A stretch of 36,225 nt of DNA from Acidimicrobiia bacterium (GCA_029865445.1 JAOUGY010000002.1:1-36225); one strand, 5' to 3'; positions 7,629-16,221 are shown, numbered from the stretch's first letter. Notes: a model not told the origin generated them from the letters alone. Numbers and translations: made by a program.

Positions 7629-8128
7629 GGACCGAACCCCCGAGCGCACAAGACGGCCGCCGGTTTCGAGGAAGAGGCAGCCATCTCATCCATCCGGTCG
7701 ATCGCTTCGAGGTCGGCATCACCTTCGATGATCTCGTAAGGAACACCCCAGGCGGTCAACACCGGCTCTGTGTAGGTGTAGGCCGAGTCGATGGGCACTC
7801 TCCTTGCCTCCGCACCGACGAACCCCCGCCAGCCAACCATCAGTCGGAGGGGAATGGACGGTCCCAGGCCGCATCCCCGTAATGCGTCACCCGCTTCCAT
7901 CAAACCGGTGTTCTGGATGATCACGATGGGTTTGGCGCCACCCGTCCACAGTCCGGCCGCGATGGCGATCGACTCCCCCTCCCTCGTGGGGACGATGAGC
8001 TCGATGTCGGAGTCGTTCTCTATGGCCGCGTGCAGCTGACGGCTCTCGGAGTCGGGGATCGACAGCGCGTGTGTGAAACCGAGCGCCTTGAGCCTGCCCA
8101 GGGTCGACGCCGCGCTTGGACCTTCCAT
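7625..8128 (-). CDS. Thiamine-diphosphate decarboxylase alpha subunit (ComD-like)
   Basis: This protein of 167 residues matches the pyrimidine-binding half of split ThDP decarboxylases. The activating glutamate lies in PTREGESIAIAAGLW (residues 48-62), the segment that contacts the aminopyrimidine of ThDP. The conserved QNTGLMEAGDAL stretch, also typical of ComD and phosphonopyruvate decarboxylases, follows in the middle. The length is that of a lone alpha subunit (about 165-170), not of the fused enzyme. Its ATG (8128) shares one base with the dehydrogenase stop (TGATG), and its own TGA overlaps the beta subunit's GTG. Confidence 0.85.
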   Translation of the reverse strand: MEGPSAASTLGRLKALGFTHALSIPDSESRQLHAAIENDSDIELIVPTREGESIAIAAGLWTGGAKPIVIIQNTGLMEAGDALRGCGLGPSIPLRLMVGWRGFVGAEARRVPIDSAYTYTEPVLTAWGVPYEIIEGDADLEAIDRMDEMAASSSKPAAVLCARGFGP

Positions 8129-9219
8129 CAGATTCCGTATCCCAAGCCCAACTCGGCGTCCCAGCGGCGGAGCTGCGCCAGGATCGGTGGCGTGACTGGC
8201 ACACCGGCCCCTATGTTCTCTTCCTCCGCCACGGCTTCGGGCTCGCCGGCGATGTAGATCCGGCTCTGATCGGGTTCCTTGGCCGAGCCTCGAATCAGGT
8301 CGAAGGTCACGTCCATGTCCGCGGCCACTTGCTCGGGGGGCCGGAAACCTGCCACCTTGATCGCTCCCATGAAGTGACCCATCGCCGGCGGAGCCTCACC
8401 GGAGGCCCCGGCGATCCGGTCGGACAGCGGAGATCCGGCGAGCGCGCCACACAACAGCTCCGCCATCAAAGACAACCCGAAGCCCTTGTGGCCTCCCGAC
8501 TCCGTCCCCTCCCCACCCAACGGAAGCAGCGGGGCGGCATACGTGAGCGTGTCGTTCTCGTCAAGGTCTGGGGTGCCTGCGAGCGAGGACACCCATCCTT
8601 CGGGAAGTCCCCGGCCCTCGCGTAGCGCCGTTTCGATTTTGCCGACAGCCACTGCGGATGTGGCCATGTCCAGGTAGAAGTCGGTGTCCCGACCCGGGAT
8701 GGTGACCGCCAGCGGGTTGGTTCCGAGGATCGAATCCACCCCGTATGTCGGCGCCACCCGGCGCCCGCTGTTCGACAAGCTCAAACCGATGAAGCCTCGC
8801 TTCATCGCCCGGTGAGCCCAGTAGCCGGCATACCCGAAATGACTGCTGTTGCGAACCGCCACGAAACCGGCCCCGTGCTGGTCGGCCATGCCCATTGCCT
8901 CGTTCATGGCGCGTGCGGACACGACGATCCCGATTCCGTTTCCTCCGTCCAGTACGCCGGTGGTGGGGCTGCCGGCCTCGAACCTCATGTCGGGCTCCGT
9001 GGCGATCACACCCCGCTGGAGTCGCACCAGGAAGTAGCTGGTCCGGGCCACACCGTGGCTGCGGATGCCCCGCAGGTCGGCACTGATCAGTACGTCGGCG
9101 ACCAGAGCCGCGTCGTCGTCCGGCACGCCGAGAACCGCAAATGCGTCCTTCACGTAGGCTCGAAGGACATCGGCCCCGATCCGTACCGTTCCTTCGGGTA
9201 GTGAATGAGATTCGACCAC
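8128..9219 (-). CDS. Ldh_2 family malate/lactate/sulfolactate-type dehydrogenase
   Basis: This 363-residue NAD(P)-dependent enzyme belongs to the malate/L-lactate dehydrogenase family (not the Rossmann LDHs), which includes ComC, the sulfolactate dehydrogenase. Diagnostic segments are RGIRSHG (50-56), NSSHFGYAGYW with the catalytic His127, GTNPLAVTIP from 166, DMATS, and GHKGFGLSLMAELLCGALAG. The GTG at 9219 sits three nt after AGGAGG; an ATG at 9240 is in frame but has no ribosome binding site and would place the family N-terminus unusually far in. It is first in the operon with the split decarboxylase, so a 2-hydroxyacid to 2-oxoacid step before decarboxylation is the natural reading. Confidence 0.85.
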   Translation of the reverse strand: MVESHSLPEGTVRIGADVLRAYVKDAFAVLGVPDDDAALVADVLISADLRGIRSHGVARTSYFLVRLQRGVIATEPDMRFEAGSPTTGVLDGGNGIGIVVSARAMNEAMGMADQHGAGFVAVRNSSHFGYAGYWAHRAMKRGFIGLSLSNSGRRVAPTYGVDSILGTNPLAVTIPGRDTDFYLDMATSAVAVGKIETALREGRGLPEGWVSSLAGTPDLDENDTLTYAAPLLPLGGEGTESGGHKGFGLSLMAELLCGALAGSPLSDRIAGASGEAPPAMGHFMGAIKVAGFRPPEQVAADMDVTFDLIRGSAKEPDQSRIYIAGEPEAVAEEENIGAGVPVTPPILAQLRRWDAELGLGYGI

Positions 9220-9232
9220 AGACCTCCTCGAG

Positions 9233-9254
9233 CGAATCATACAAAATCGATTCC
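9233..9254 (-). promoter_or_regulatory. Operator-like imperfect palindrome
   Basis: GAATC (9234-9238) and GATTC (9249-9253) form an inverted repeat in the short gap between the divergent dehydrogenase and repeat-protein genes. On the minus strand, 14 of 22 positions match the inner part of the element at 3190-3211, with nine of the first ten identical (GG-A-ATCGATT). This is possibly a shared operator; a chance match is not excluded. Confidence 0.3.
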
Positions 9255-9282
9255 ATCAGATTTGCTGCTGGAGCCTCAGGTC

Positions 9283-10404
9283 ATGCCGCTCGACCCGATC
9301 GGGGCTCGACCCCGGCGGGCGCCCGTTCGAAAGCCCATCCCGATCTTGTTTCTGACACTGGTGGTGTCGGGAGCTTTCATCCTGACGCAGCCCACGCCAC
9401 CGGCTTTCGAGTGGACCGCCGTGCCCCTGCCGGATGGTGCCAACCTCGACAGCTTGGTGGCGACCCAGGCCGGATTCGCCGTCGCCTCCGGGGCGTACGC
9501 CGACGGTTCGATCTGGACGTCTGCCGACGGCGAGGAATGGGTGAGGATTCCGCTCCCCCGGGCGCCCACCCGGGTCATCCCGGACGGCGACGATCTCGTG
9601 ATCTATGACACCCGGACCGCATCCCGGATCACGGCTGGGGGAGGCATCACAGAACTCGACCTGCCACAACTCCTCCGCACCGGCTACGGATCCGGACGAC
9701 CGGGCATCGTCCCTGGCCGGGCCGGTCTGATCGCCCACTCCGCGATGGGTGACCTGTACCAGGCCGGCCGTCACGGACCCTTCCGGCTGGTCGTCGGATC
9801 GGACCAGTGGAAGACCGCGACGGACATCTCGTTCGGATCGCGATGTTCCCCACCAGGGCGCGTCGGACCGGACCTTCCACCCGTGATCTCCACACCGACC
9901 GGATATGTGGCCTTCATCGCCGCCAGAGACGCATCGGCGGTATGGCCCATCTGCGAGCCCGTGCCATGGACATCCGCCGACGGTTCTACCTGGAGCCGCC
10001 AGGCTACAGAGTCTCCATTTGGCGTCGGTGCCTACATCTCGGACATCGCCTGGAACGGCGATCACTGGGTCGCAGTCGGAGGCGTCGCATTCGACGCTCC
10101 CGCCCTGTGGATATCGGATGACGGGCTCACCTGGCTCCGGCGCAACGCGCCATCGGCCGGAGAACCGTACGAGCTGGTCGCCGTTTCCGCCGGTCCGTCC
10201 GGATTCATCGCCATCGGTCGGTTGCGGGAGCGACCCGGCCTCGCCGGATGGGCTTCGGCGGACGGCTCGTGCTGGGAAACGCTCCCCGAAGAAGTGGCCG
10301 GACGGAGCGTCGCATTCAGCGGCGACCGCGTACTGCTCACTGACCGAACCCTGTCCGACACCACCTGGCTCGGAATCCTCCAGCGCCCCCTCAGCTCTTG
10401 CTGA
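9283..10404 (+). CDS. Membrane-anchored protein with WxSxDGxxW repeats
   Basis: No named family is recognised. This 373-residue protein has a basic N-terminus, one hydrophobic helix at about 20-36 and no cleavage site, so it is probably anchored with the bulk outside. Four repeats of the pattern W-x-S-x-D-G-x-x-W are visible: WTSADGEEW (78-86), WTSADGSTW (229-237), WISDDGLTW (276-284) and WASADGSCW (323-331). They resemble the Asp-box turns of sialidase and BNR-type beta-propellers, so a propeller fold is inferred. The ATG at 9283 has GGAG nine nt upstream; the frame is open further left but overlaps the divergent dehydrogenase. Cysteines at 188, 224 and 330 and a C-terminal Cys may pair. The substrate or partner is unknown. 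Confidence 0.7.
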   Translation: MPLDPIGARPRRAPVRKPIPILFLTLVVSGAFILTQPTPPAFEWTAVPLPDGANLDSLVATQAGFAVASGAYADGSIWTSADGEEWVRIPLPRAPTRVIPDGDDLVIYDTRTASRITAGGGITELDLPQLLRTGYGSGRPGIVPGRAGLIAHSAMGDLYQAGRHGPFRLVVGSDQWKTATDISFGSRCSPPGRVGPDLPPVISTPTGYVAFIAARDASAVWPICEPVPWTSADGSTWSRQATESPFGVGAYISDIAWNGDHWVAVGGVAFDAPALWISDDGLTWLRRNAPSAGEPYELVAVSAGPSGFIAIGRLRERPGLAGWASADGSCWETLPEEVAGRSVAFSGDRVLLTDRTLSDTTWLGILQRPLSSC

Positions 10405-10405
10405 G

Positions 10406-10489
10406 AAGCAACAAGCAACAAGCAACAAGCAACAAGCAACAAGCAACAAGCAACAAGCAACAAGCGACAGGCAACAGGCAACGGGCGAC
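10406..10489. repeat. Heptanucleotide minisatellite AAGCAAC, 12 units
   Basis: Eight perfect AAGCAAC units (10406-10461) are followed by four degenerate ones (AAGCGAC, AGGCAAC, AGGCAAC, GGGCGAC). The array begins directly after the TGA of the repeat-protein gene. Because 7 is not a multiple of 3, all three frames read through it as a seven-residue periodic peptide, which can mislead gene callers. Confidence 0.95.
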
Positions 10490-10583
10490 AGCTGAGGAAC
10501 GAGGACTCTCCGCCTCACGGCTTCGCCGGACTCCCCTGCCGTGCGAGAAACGAGACCCACCGCCACCCGCCTCCCTCGAGTTT

Positions 10584-10602
10584 CCTCCCCCAGCGGGGGA
10601 GG
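10584..10602. repeat. Hairpin CCTCCCCC-AGC-GGGGGAGG, copy 1
   Basis: A perfect 8-bp stem with a 3-nt loop. The same 19 nt, preceded by TTT in both places, recurs at 29173-29191, also in a repeat-rich intergenic gap downstream of a plus-strand gene. It could act as a terminator or be part of a dispersed repeat family. Confidence 0.8.
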
Positions 10603-10638
10603 CGGCGCCGAAGGCGACGGAGGGGGAGAAAGCCCACC

Positions 10639-10659
10639 GCGCACAGCGCACAGCGCACG
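10639..10659. repeat. Heptanucleotide repeat GCGCACA, 3 units
   Basis: Two perfect GCGCACA units and one GCGCACG lie head to tail. It is another 7-nt period array, with a sequence unrelated to the AAGCAAC array 150 nt upstream. Confidence 0.75.
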
Positions 10660-10815
10660 GCGGCCCGGGCGCAGCTCGGGCCTAGACTCTCCCCAGCACG
10701 GATCGAGCGAGACCAGTTCGCCGAGGGCCGGCGTGGCGGTTACCGGGTGACGCCGCGACGGGACCAGCTGGTGGTGTCGCCGTCGACGTCGTCGACCCCA
10801 CCCGGACGAGGAAAC

Positions 10816-12447
10816 ATGACCAGTCGCTCGGGTGCACACGCTCTGGTGGAGTCCCTGCTCGCAGAAGGACTCACGACGCTCTTCGGGATTCCCGGTGTCG
10901 GAACATTGCCGGTGTACGACGCATTCCTCGACCATCCCGCCCTCCGCCACATCGAAACCCGACACGAGCAGGGCGCCATCTTCATGGCGGACGGATACGC
11001 CCGGGCCAGCGGCGATATCGGCGTCGCGTTCACGTCCGGCGGTCCAGGTTCACTCAACACGCTCACCGCCATGGCCACGGCGTTCAACGACAGCTCGGCG
11101 GTCCTTCACCTCGTCAACGAGAACCCGGCGAGCGTCCGACGGAAGATGAAGGGCCACTTCCACGACATGAGCGACCAGTTCGGGATCTTCCGGTCGGTCA
11201 CCGACTTCGGCATCCAGGCTTCGCTTGCCGACGAGATCCCGGCCGCCATCCATCAGGCTGCATTCGCCCTCCGCAACCGGCGGCCCCGGCCCGCCATAGT
11301 CGAGATCGCCGCCGAAGCCTTCTCCAACCCGACCTCCGCCCCGGTGGCCGACCGCGCAATCAGGTCCGATCGTGAGCCTTCTCTCGACCAAGTCCGGGAA
11401 GCAGCCGCCCTCATCGCCCAAGCCTCCAAACCCGTCATCTGGTCCGGCGGCGGCGTCGCCACGGCAGCCGCCGCCGAGGCACTCCAAAGGCTCGCCGAGA
11501 GGACCGGGGCGGCGGTGATCACCACCCAGAAGGGAAAAGGCGGTCTCCCCGCCGATCACCCACTCCACATCGGCAACTGGGCCAATGAGAGACCTGTGCG
11601 TGACCTGATCGCGTCGTCGGATCTCCTCATCGCCGTCGGAACGCGTTTCTCCTACTTCCCTACAGGCGGCTGGTCACTCGACATCCCCGTCCCCATCATC
11701 CAGATCGATGTGGACCCCAGCGAGATCGGGCGGAACTATCGGGTGCGAGCAGGCGTAGTCGGAGACGCCGCCCTCTCGCTCGAAGCCATCGACACGGCCC
11801 TCACGGACATCGGATTCGAACAGCAGGAGTGGCGGAGTGCCGACGTGGCAGACGCCCTTCGACGTATCCATGCCAGGGTGGGCGAACCAGTCGAGATCCA
11901 GGTCCTCGACCAGATCCGATCGGCGCTCCCTCACGACGCTCTCGTCTTCAACGACCCGACCACGATTGCGTTCTGGGCCCGGTCGATCTGGAAGGCGTAC
12001 TCCCCTCGGACCTGGTTCGTTCCGTCCGGGTTCGGCACGCTGGGTTCCTCATTGCCCACCGCCATCGGCGCAAAGGTTGCCCGACCCGACACGCCGTGTA
12101 TCACCATCGTCGGGGATGCCGGGATCATGTTCACTATCCAGGACCTGATGACTGCGGTGCAAGAGAACATCCCCGTCATCGTCATGGTCTTCAACGATCG
12201 GGGATATGGAGTCGAGCGCCGCCACCAAGACCATCTCTACGGTCGGCGTAATGCCGTCGACCTCGTGCCACCCGACTTCGTGGCGGTCGCCGAGGCGTTC
12301 GGCGCTCGTGGCCTGCTCGTCGACGACCTGTCGAACGTAGGAGCGACACTCGAGTCGGTCCTCGAGACCGACCGGCCCACACTCATCGAAATCCCCAACC
12401 AGTTCGGACATCCCGGCTACGGGTCGTTCGCCAACTGGGACGACTGA
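10816..12447 (+). CDS. Acetolactate synthase-like thiamine-diphosphate enzyme
   Basis: This 543-residue enzyme has the three-domain ALS/pyruvate oxidase/benzoylformate decarboxylase architecture: pyrimidine domain with the activating Glu51 in RHEQGAIFMADGYAR, a central domain (about 190-330) with QKGKGGLPADHPLH, and the cofactor domain with GDAG at 433 and NDRGYG at 460-465. The ATG at 10816 follows GAGGAAAC; the extra upstream codons lack a site. It heads a five-gene operon with an amidohydrolase, an aldo/keto reductase, an IclR regulator and a Gfo/Idh/MocA enzyme. Without a clear FAD or regulatory-subunit clue it is more likely a catabolic decarboxylase or carboligase than the biosynthetic IlvB. 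A sulfoacetaldehyde acetyltransferase role would fit the decarboxylase at 7059 but is only a guess. Confidence 0.85.
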   Translation: MTSRSGAHALVESLLAEGLTTLFGIPGVGTLPVYDAFLDHPALRHIETRHEQGAIFMADGYARASGDIGVAFTSGGPGSLNTLTAMATAFNDSSAVLHLVNENPASVRRKMKGHFHDMSDQFGIFRSVTDFGIQASLADEIPAAIHQAAFALRNRRPRPAIVEIAAEAFSNPTSAPVADRAIRSDREPSLDQVREAAALIAQASKPVIWSGGGVATAAAAEALQRLAERTGAAVITTQKGKGGLPADHPLHIGNWANERPVRDLIASSDLLIAVGTRFSYFPTGGWSLDIPVPIIQIDVDPSEIGRNYRVRAGVVGDAALSLEAIDTALTDIGFEQQEWRSADVADALRRIHARVGEPVEIQVLDQIRSALPHDALVFNDPTTIAFWARSIWKAYSPRTWFVPSGFGTLGSSLPTAIGAKVARPDTPCITIVGDAGIMFTIQDLMTAVQENIPVIVMVFNDRGYGVERRHQDHLYGRRNAVDLVPPDFVAVAEAFGARGLLVDDLSNVGATLESVLETDRPTLIEIPNQFGHPGYGSFANWDD

Positions 12448-12466
12448 CAGCAAAAGGAGCCCACCG

Positions 12467-13468
12467 ATGACGACCTACGATGTCCACGCCCACGCTCTCG
12501 TTCCCGACGCCCTGTCCGAGATGGCTGCAGCGCACCCGGACCACGGGCCGAGCCTGTTCGAGGAGGAAGGCGTCACGTACCTGGCGTATCCCGGACGCGC
12601 TCGTCTCGGGCCGCTTCCCCGCGGGATCTTCGACCCGGAGGTTCGGATCAGCGAGATGGATGATCAGCGTGTCGACGTTCAGGTCATCGCGATCGCGCCC
12701 CCCAACTACTTCTATCACGCGCCCGCCAACGTGGGAGCCGAGTTCGCCACCATCCAGAACAATCACCTCTTGGCCCTGAGCGACTCGAACCCGGATCGAT
12801 TCCACGTCTTTGGAACCCTCCCCCTCCAGGATGTGGACGCCTCGCTCGCTGAGCTCGACCGCATCGAGGCATTCCCGCGGCTGCGCGGGATCCAGATCGG
12901 CACCAACATCAACGGGGTCAACCTGGACGCTGCCGAACTCGAACCCTTCTGGGCGGCCATGGAGGCCCGTAACCTGCCTGTGTGGGTCCACGGTGACCAG
13001 CGGATGCTCGCCGGCGCCGACCGCCTCGGGAAGTACTACCTGCAGAACTTCATCGGCCAGCCACTCGAGTCGACCATCGCCATGGGCTACCTCATCTTCG
13101 GCGGCGTCCTCGAGCGCTATCCCAACCTGCGATTCGGGTGGGTGCACGGTGGAGGATTCCTGCCGTATCAGATCGGGAGGTGGGACCACGGCTGGAGCGT
13201 CCGCACGGAAGCCGTACAGGTCATCGCGGACACGCCCCCCAGCGCCTACTTCAAGAAGATGTGGTTCGACACACTCACCCACGATCCGTTGTCGCTCGAC
13301 TTCCTCGGCCGCCGGGTGGGGTGGGACCACGTCGTCCTCGGCTCGGACTATCCCTTCGACATGGCGTCCGTCGATCCGGTCGGTGGGGTGGACGCGATCA
13401 GCCTCTCGGACGAGAACCGGACGAAGGTGCTCCAGACCAACGCCGAGACGTTTCTGCGTCCACTGTGA
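12467..13468 (+). CDS. Amidohydrolase family protein (ACMSD-like)
   Basis: This metal-dependent hydrolase or decarboxylase of 333 residues belongs to the amidohydrolase_2 family that includes aminocarboxymuconate-semialdehyde decarboxylase and gamma-resorcylate decarboxylase. Predicted metal ligands are H7 and H9 (VHAHA), H175 (VWVHGD), and D294 in LGSDYPF; H227 in WVHGGGFLPYQIGRWDHGW matches the conserved catalytic His. The ATG follows AAGGAG eight nt upstream. It ends inside the next gene by a GTGA overlap. Enzymes of this type usually remove CO2 from, or hydrolyse, ring-derived or enol acids, which suits a catabolic operon. The substrate is unknown. Confidence 0.87.
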   Translation: MTTYDVHAHALVPDALSEMAAAHPDHGPSLFEEEGVTYLAYPGRARLGPLPRGIFDPEVRISEMDDQRVDVQVIAIAPPNYFYHAPANVGAEFATIQNNHLLALSDSNPDRFHVFGTLPLQDVDASLAELDRIEAFPRLRGIQIGTNINGVNLDAAELEPFWAAMEARNLPVWVHGDQRMLAGADRLGKYYLQNFIGQPLESTIAMGYLIFGGVLERYPNLRFGWVHGGGFLPYQIGRWDHGWSVRTEAVQVIADTPPSAYFKKMWFDTLTHDPLSLDFLGRRVGWDHVVLGSDYPFDMASVDPVGGVDAISLSDENRTKVLQTNAETFLRPL

Positions 13469-14388
13469 GATACACCCGACTCGCCGGACTCGAGGTGTCG
13501 GTCATCGGTCTCGGCTGCAACAACTTCGGCCGCGCCCTCGATGCCGCCGCCAGCCGGGTGGTCGCCGACGCCGCTCTCGATGCAGGGGTCAACTTCTTCG
13601 ACACGTCGGACAACTACGGCGAAGGACGGTCGGAGTCATTCCTCGGACGTGCCCTCGGGTCGCGACGCTCGGAGGTGCTGGTTGCGACCAAGTTCGGGAT
13701 GCCGGTCCCCGACGTCGAGGGATCCGGAGGCGCCCGGCCGGAGTACGTCCGCGGGGCAATCCGTAGGAGCCTCGACCAACTCGGCACCACATGGATCGAT
13801 CTGTATCAGCTACACAAGCCCGATCCTTCCACGCCCATCGGCGACACCCTCACAGCCATGTGGGAGCTCGTCGAGGAGGGACTGGTACGAGAGATCGGCT
13901 GCTCGAATCTCGATGCCGCCCAGACCGCCGCAGCCCTCGACTTCGCGAGAGAGAAGGGTGGGAGGCCGTTCGTATCGAACCAGGTCCAGTACAGCCTCAT
14001 CCATCGCGACCCGCAGACGAATGGTCTCACCGACCTCGCCCTCCGGGAAGGCATGGCGCTGCTCCCCTTCTACCCACTCGCCAACGGCATGCTCACCGGA
14101 AAGGTTCGTCGTGACGTCCCGATCGAAGGGCGGCTCACAATGGACCGGTACCAGAGCTTCCTCGTCGACCGCAACTACGACATCGCCGAACGGATCGGCG
14201 AGTTCGCCTCCGAACGAGGACTGTCGATGGTGCAGGTGGCCTTGGGTTGGCTAGTCGCACAACCCGAGGTTCCCTCCGTGACCCCTGGTGCCACGCGAGT
14301 CGAGCAGGTGGTGTCCAACGTGGCCGCCGCCGACTGGACACCAACCCCCGATGATCTCGCAGCGCTCGACTCGATCACCGCAGCGTGA
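13465..14388 (+). CDS. Aldo/keto reductase
   Basis: This 307-residue NADPH-dependent (beta/alpha)8-barrel oxidoreductase has the full catalytic tetrad: Asp46 (NFFDTSDNYG), Tyr51, Lys76 (VATKFG) and His117 (YQLHKPD). The cofactor phosphate-binding end is also recognisable near the C-terminus (PSVTPGATRVEQV). The GTG at 13465 overlaps the amidohydrolase stop as GTGA, and the gene's own TGA overlaps the IclR start in the same way. It would reduce an aldehyde or ketone produced by the preceding ThDP enzyme or hydrolase, which is inference from operon order. Confidence 0.9.
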   Translation: MRYTRLAGLEVSVIGLGCNNFGRALDAAASRVVADAALDAGVNFFDTSDNYGEGRSESFLGRALGSRRSEVLVATKFGMPVPDVEGSGGARPEYVRGAIRRSLDQLGTTWIDLYQLHKPDPSTPIGDTLTAMWELVEEGLVREIGCSNLDAAQTAAALDFAREKGGRPFVSNQVQYSLIHRDPQTNGLTDLALREGMALLPFYPLANGMLTGKVRRDVPIEGRLTMDRYQSFLVDRNYDIAERIGEFASERGLSMVQVALGWLVAQPEVPSVTPGATRVEQVVSNVAAADWTPTPDDLAALDSITAA

Positions 14389-15167
14389 CACACTTCGACA
14401 TGGCAGCAGACACCCGAGCACCCACGAGCCTCATCGAACGGATGATGCGGGTCATCGAAGCGGTGGTCGATGCGGCCGAGCCAGTCGGCCCCCGTGGTCT
14501 CGCCAGGTCACTCGGCATCGACCGCAGCGCCGTCGGGCGCATCCTCCTCCAACTCACCGAGCTCGACGTGCTGGAGCGAACGAGCGAAGGGTATGTGCCG
14601 GGTCCGCGACTCTTCGTGCTGAGCCGGGTCCTCGGTGCCCGCGACACCTTGCCCGAGATCGTGGGGCCGGTGCTGAGCGCTCTCGTCGACCGTTTCGACG
14701 AGACGTGTTACGTGTGCGCGTTTCACGGTGATGTCGCAGTCTTCACCCATGAGATTCAGAGTTCCAAGCCTCTCCGATTCGTCATCGAGCTGGGCCGCCC
14801 GGTTCCGCTCCACGCAGGAGCCGCCGGCCGGGCGATTCTGGCCGGGCTAGACGACCGACAGATCCGCGCCGTTCTCGGGGACCGATCGCTGGAGACTCTC
14901 ACGTCGACCACGATCACCGATGTCGACGAACTCGTCGAGCTGGCCCGAGGTGATCGGGACCGGGGGTTCACGGTGAGCAAAGAGGAGCGGGTCGCCGGAG
15001 GTGCTTCCATCGCCGCACCCTTCTTCGATCAACACGGCCGCTGCCAGGGTTCGGTGGTGTTCACCACCCCGCTGAGCAGGCTCGACACCGCCCAGATCGA
15101 CGAGATCGGAACTGCGGTCGCCGAATCGGCACGAGCCTTGACGGAACGCTTGAGGAGAGGTGGTTGA
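14385..15167 (+). CDS. IclR family transcriptional regulator
   Basis: This 260-residue regulator has an N-terminal winged helix-turn-helix (about 18-75, with GLARSLGIDRSAVGRILLQL as the HTH) and a C-terminal ligand-binding IclR domain from about 85, including the PLHAGAAGRAILAGL and VSKEERVAGGASIAAPFF segments. IclR proteins sense small organic acids and control catabolic operons, often binding short palindromes. The GTG start overlaps the aldo/keto reductase stop as GTGA; an ATG five codons later is an alternative. It is cotranscribed with its likely targets, so autoregulation is plausible. It is the only transcription factor of classical type in the window and a candidate for the palindromes at 3164-3213 and 27706-27748. 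Confidence 0.9.
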   Translation: MTHFDMAADTRAPTSLIERMMRVIEAVVDAAEPVGPRGLARSLGIDRSAVGRILLQLTELDVLERTSEGYVPGPRLFVLSRVLGARDTLPEIVGPVLSALVDRFDETCYVCAFHGDVAVFTHEIQSSKPLRFVIELGRPVPLHAGAAGRAILAGLDDRQIRAVLGDRSLETLTSTTITDVDELVELARGDRDRGFTVSKEERVAGGASIAAPFFDQHGRCQGSVVFTTPLSRLDTAQIDEIGTAVAESARALTERLRRGG

Positions 15168-15168
15168 C

Positions 15169-16221
15169 GTGTTTGGTATCGGCATGATCGGGCTGGGCCG
15201 GTGGGCCAACGCCCACGGGGACGCCGCTGCTCGCTCCGACCGCGTTCGCATCGTTAGCTGCTTCGCTCGGACAGAGGCTGCCAGGGACGACTACCAGCGG
15301 CGGTATGGCGTCGATCGGACCGCCGGGTCGATCGACGAGTTGCTGTCGGACCCGGACGTCCACGGGGTCGTGATATCGACACCCAACGACCTCCACGTCG
15401 AACATGCCCTCGCCGCCGTCAGAGCCGGCAAGCCTGCCCTCATCGACAAACCTGTGAGCGTCGACACCGCGGAAGGTCTCACCCTCTTGCGTGCTGCGGT
15501 TTCAGCCGGCGTGGCCGTCGGTGTCGCTCATCATCCCCGCCGCCTGGCCGGCCTCCGGGCGGCGAAACGTTGGCTCGAGTCGAGCGAATCGGGCAGGGTT
15601 CGCCTCGCCCATGCCGACTTCTCCAACAACCGGAGCGCCCACATGAGGCCCGATGCCTGGCACCGGTCGGCCCGTGGGTCCGAGGCCGGCGTTCTCATCC
15701 AAGTGGGTATCCACCAGGTCGAGAACATGCTGTACCTGCTGGGCCCAGCGGTCTCGGTGAATGCCCGCTTCCGTCATGACACGCTCGGTCCCACGATGCC
15801 GGACCTGGCGGCGGTGACGATGGTGCACGCCTCAGGGGCCGTGTCGAGCGTGACGAGCAGTTGGACGACCCCCGGGTACTTCTCGGTCGAGCTCCTGGCA
15901 ACAGGCGGCAACCTCACGTATCGCCTCGACCACCGCAGGTGGACGAGCGGCGACGTCGACGACTTCGGCGAGGCCTGGCTCCATCCCACCGATGGGGAAC
16001 GAACGCCCCTCCCGACAGGCAAGGGCGACCCGTTGAGAGAGCAACTGGAGGAACTACCTGCCGGAACGATGGAGGTCGACGTCGTTGCGGGCCTGCGGGC
16101 AACCATGGTGGTGGAAGCGTCGGTTCAATCGGCCCAGTCCGGTGGCGCCGCCATCGACCTCGCCTCTCTCGCCCAAGCCGCCGGCGCCACCCCCGAAGAG
16201 ATCAGCCTGCTCCTGACCTGA
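15169..16221 (+). CDS. Gfo/Idh/MocA family oxidoreductase, second paralogue
   Basis: This 350-residue NAD(P)-dependent enzyme has the nucleotide motif in MIGLGRWA (6-13) and DKP (93-95) in place of the usual EKP, a conservative change at the family signature lysine-proline site. HHPRR around 128 follows the signature region. The GTG at 15169 lies eight nt after GAGAGG and overlaps no stop; a GTG at 15160 inside the IclR gene is less likely. It ends the plus-strand operon; the 29-nt repeat with a possible stem begins three nt after the stop. The substrate is unknown; family members act on sugars, inositols or their derivatives. Confidence 0.85.
   Translation: MFGIGMIGLGRWANAHGDAAARSDRVRIVSCFARTEAARDDYQRRYGVDRTAGSIDELLSDPDVHGVVISTPNDLHVEHALAAVRAGKPALIDKPVSVDTAEGLTLLRAAVSAGVAVGVAHHPRRLAGLRAAKRWLESSESGRVRLAHADFSNNRSAHMRPDAWHRSARGSEAGVLIQVGIHQVENMLYLLGPAVSVNARFRHDTLGPTMPDLAAVTMVHASGAVSSVTSSWTTPGYFSVELLATGGNLTYRLDHRRWTSGDVDDFGEAWLHPTDGERTPLPTGKGDPLREQLEELPAGTMEVDVVAGLRATMVVEASVQSAQSGGAAIDLASLAQAAGATPEEISLLLT

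Larger units (their letters stand above)
10405..10815. other. Non-coding repeat-rich interval
   Basis: This gap between two plus-strand genes has no credible gene. It holds the AAGCAAC minisatellite (10406-10489), a CCTCCCCC/GGGGGAGG hairpin (10584-10602), GCGCACA repeats (10639-10659) and a GGCCCG/CGGGCC inverted repeat (10662-10682). The last 130 nt or so must contain the promoter of the ThDP-enzyme operon, but no clear -10/-35 pair stands out. Confidence 0.6.

Noticed and set aside
10391..10651. Minus-strand frame through the AAGCAAC array reading a long Leu/Val/Cys repeat
   Set aside because: The seven-residue periodicity comes from the 7-nt repeat unit in any frame; no ribosome binding site or homology supports it.
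10816..12447. Assigning IlvB or Xsc to the first ThDP enzyme
   Set aside because: The catalytic motifs fit the whole ALS-like superfamily and no IlvN or Pta partner is next to it.
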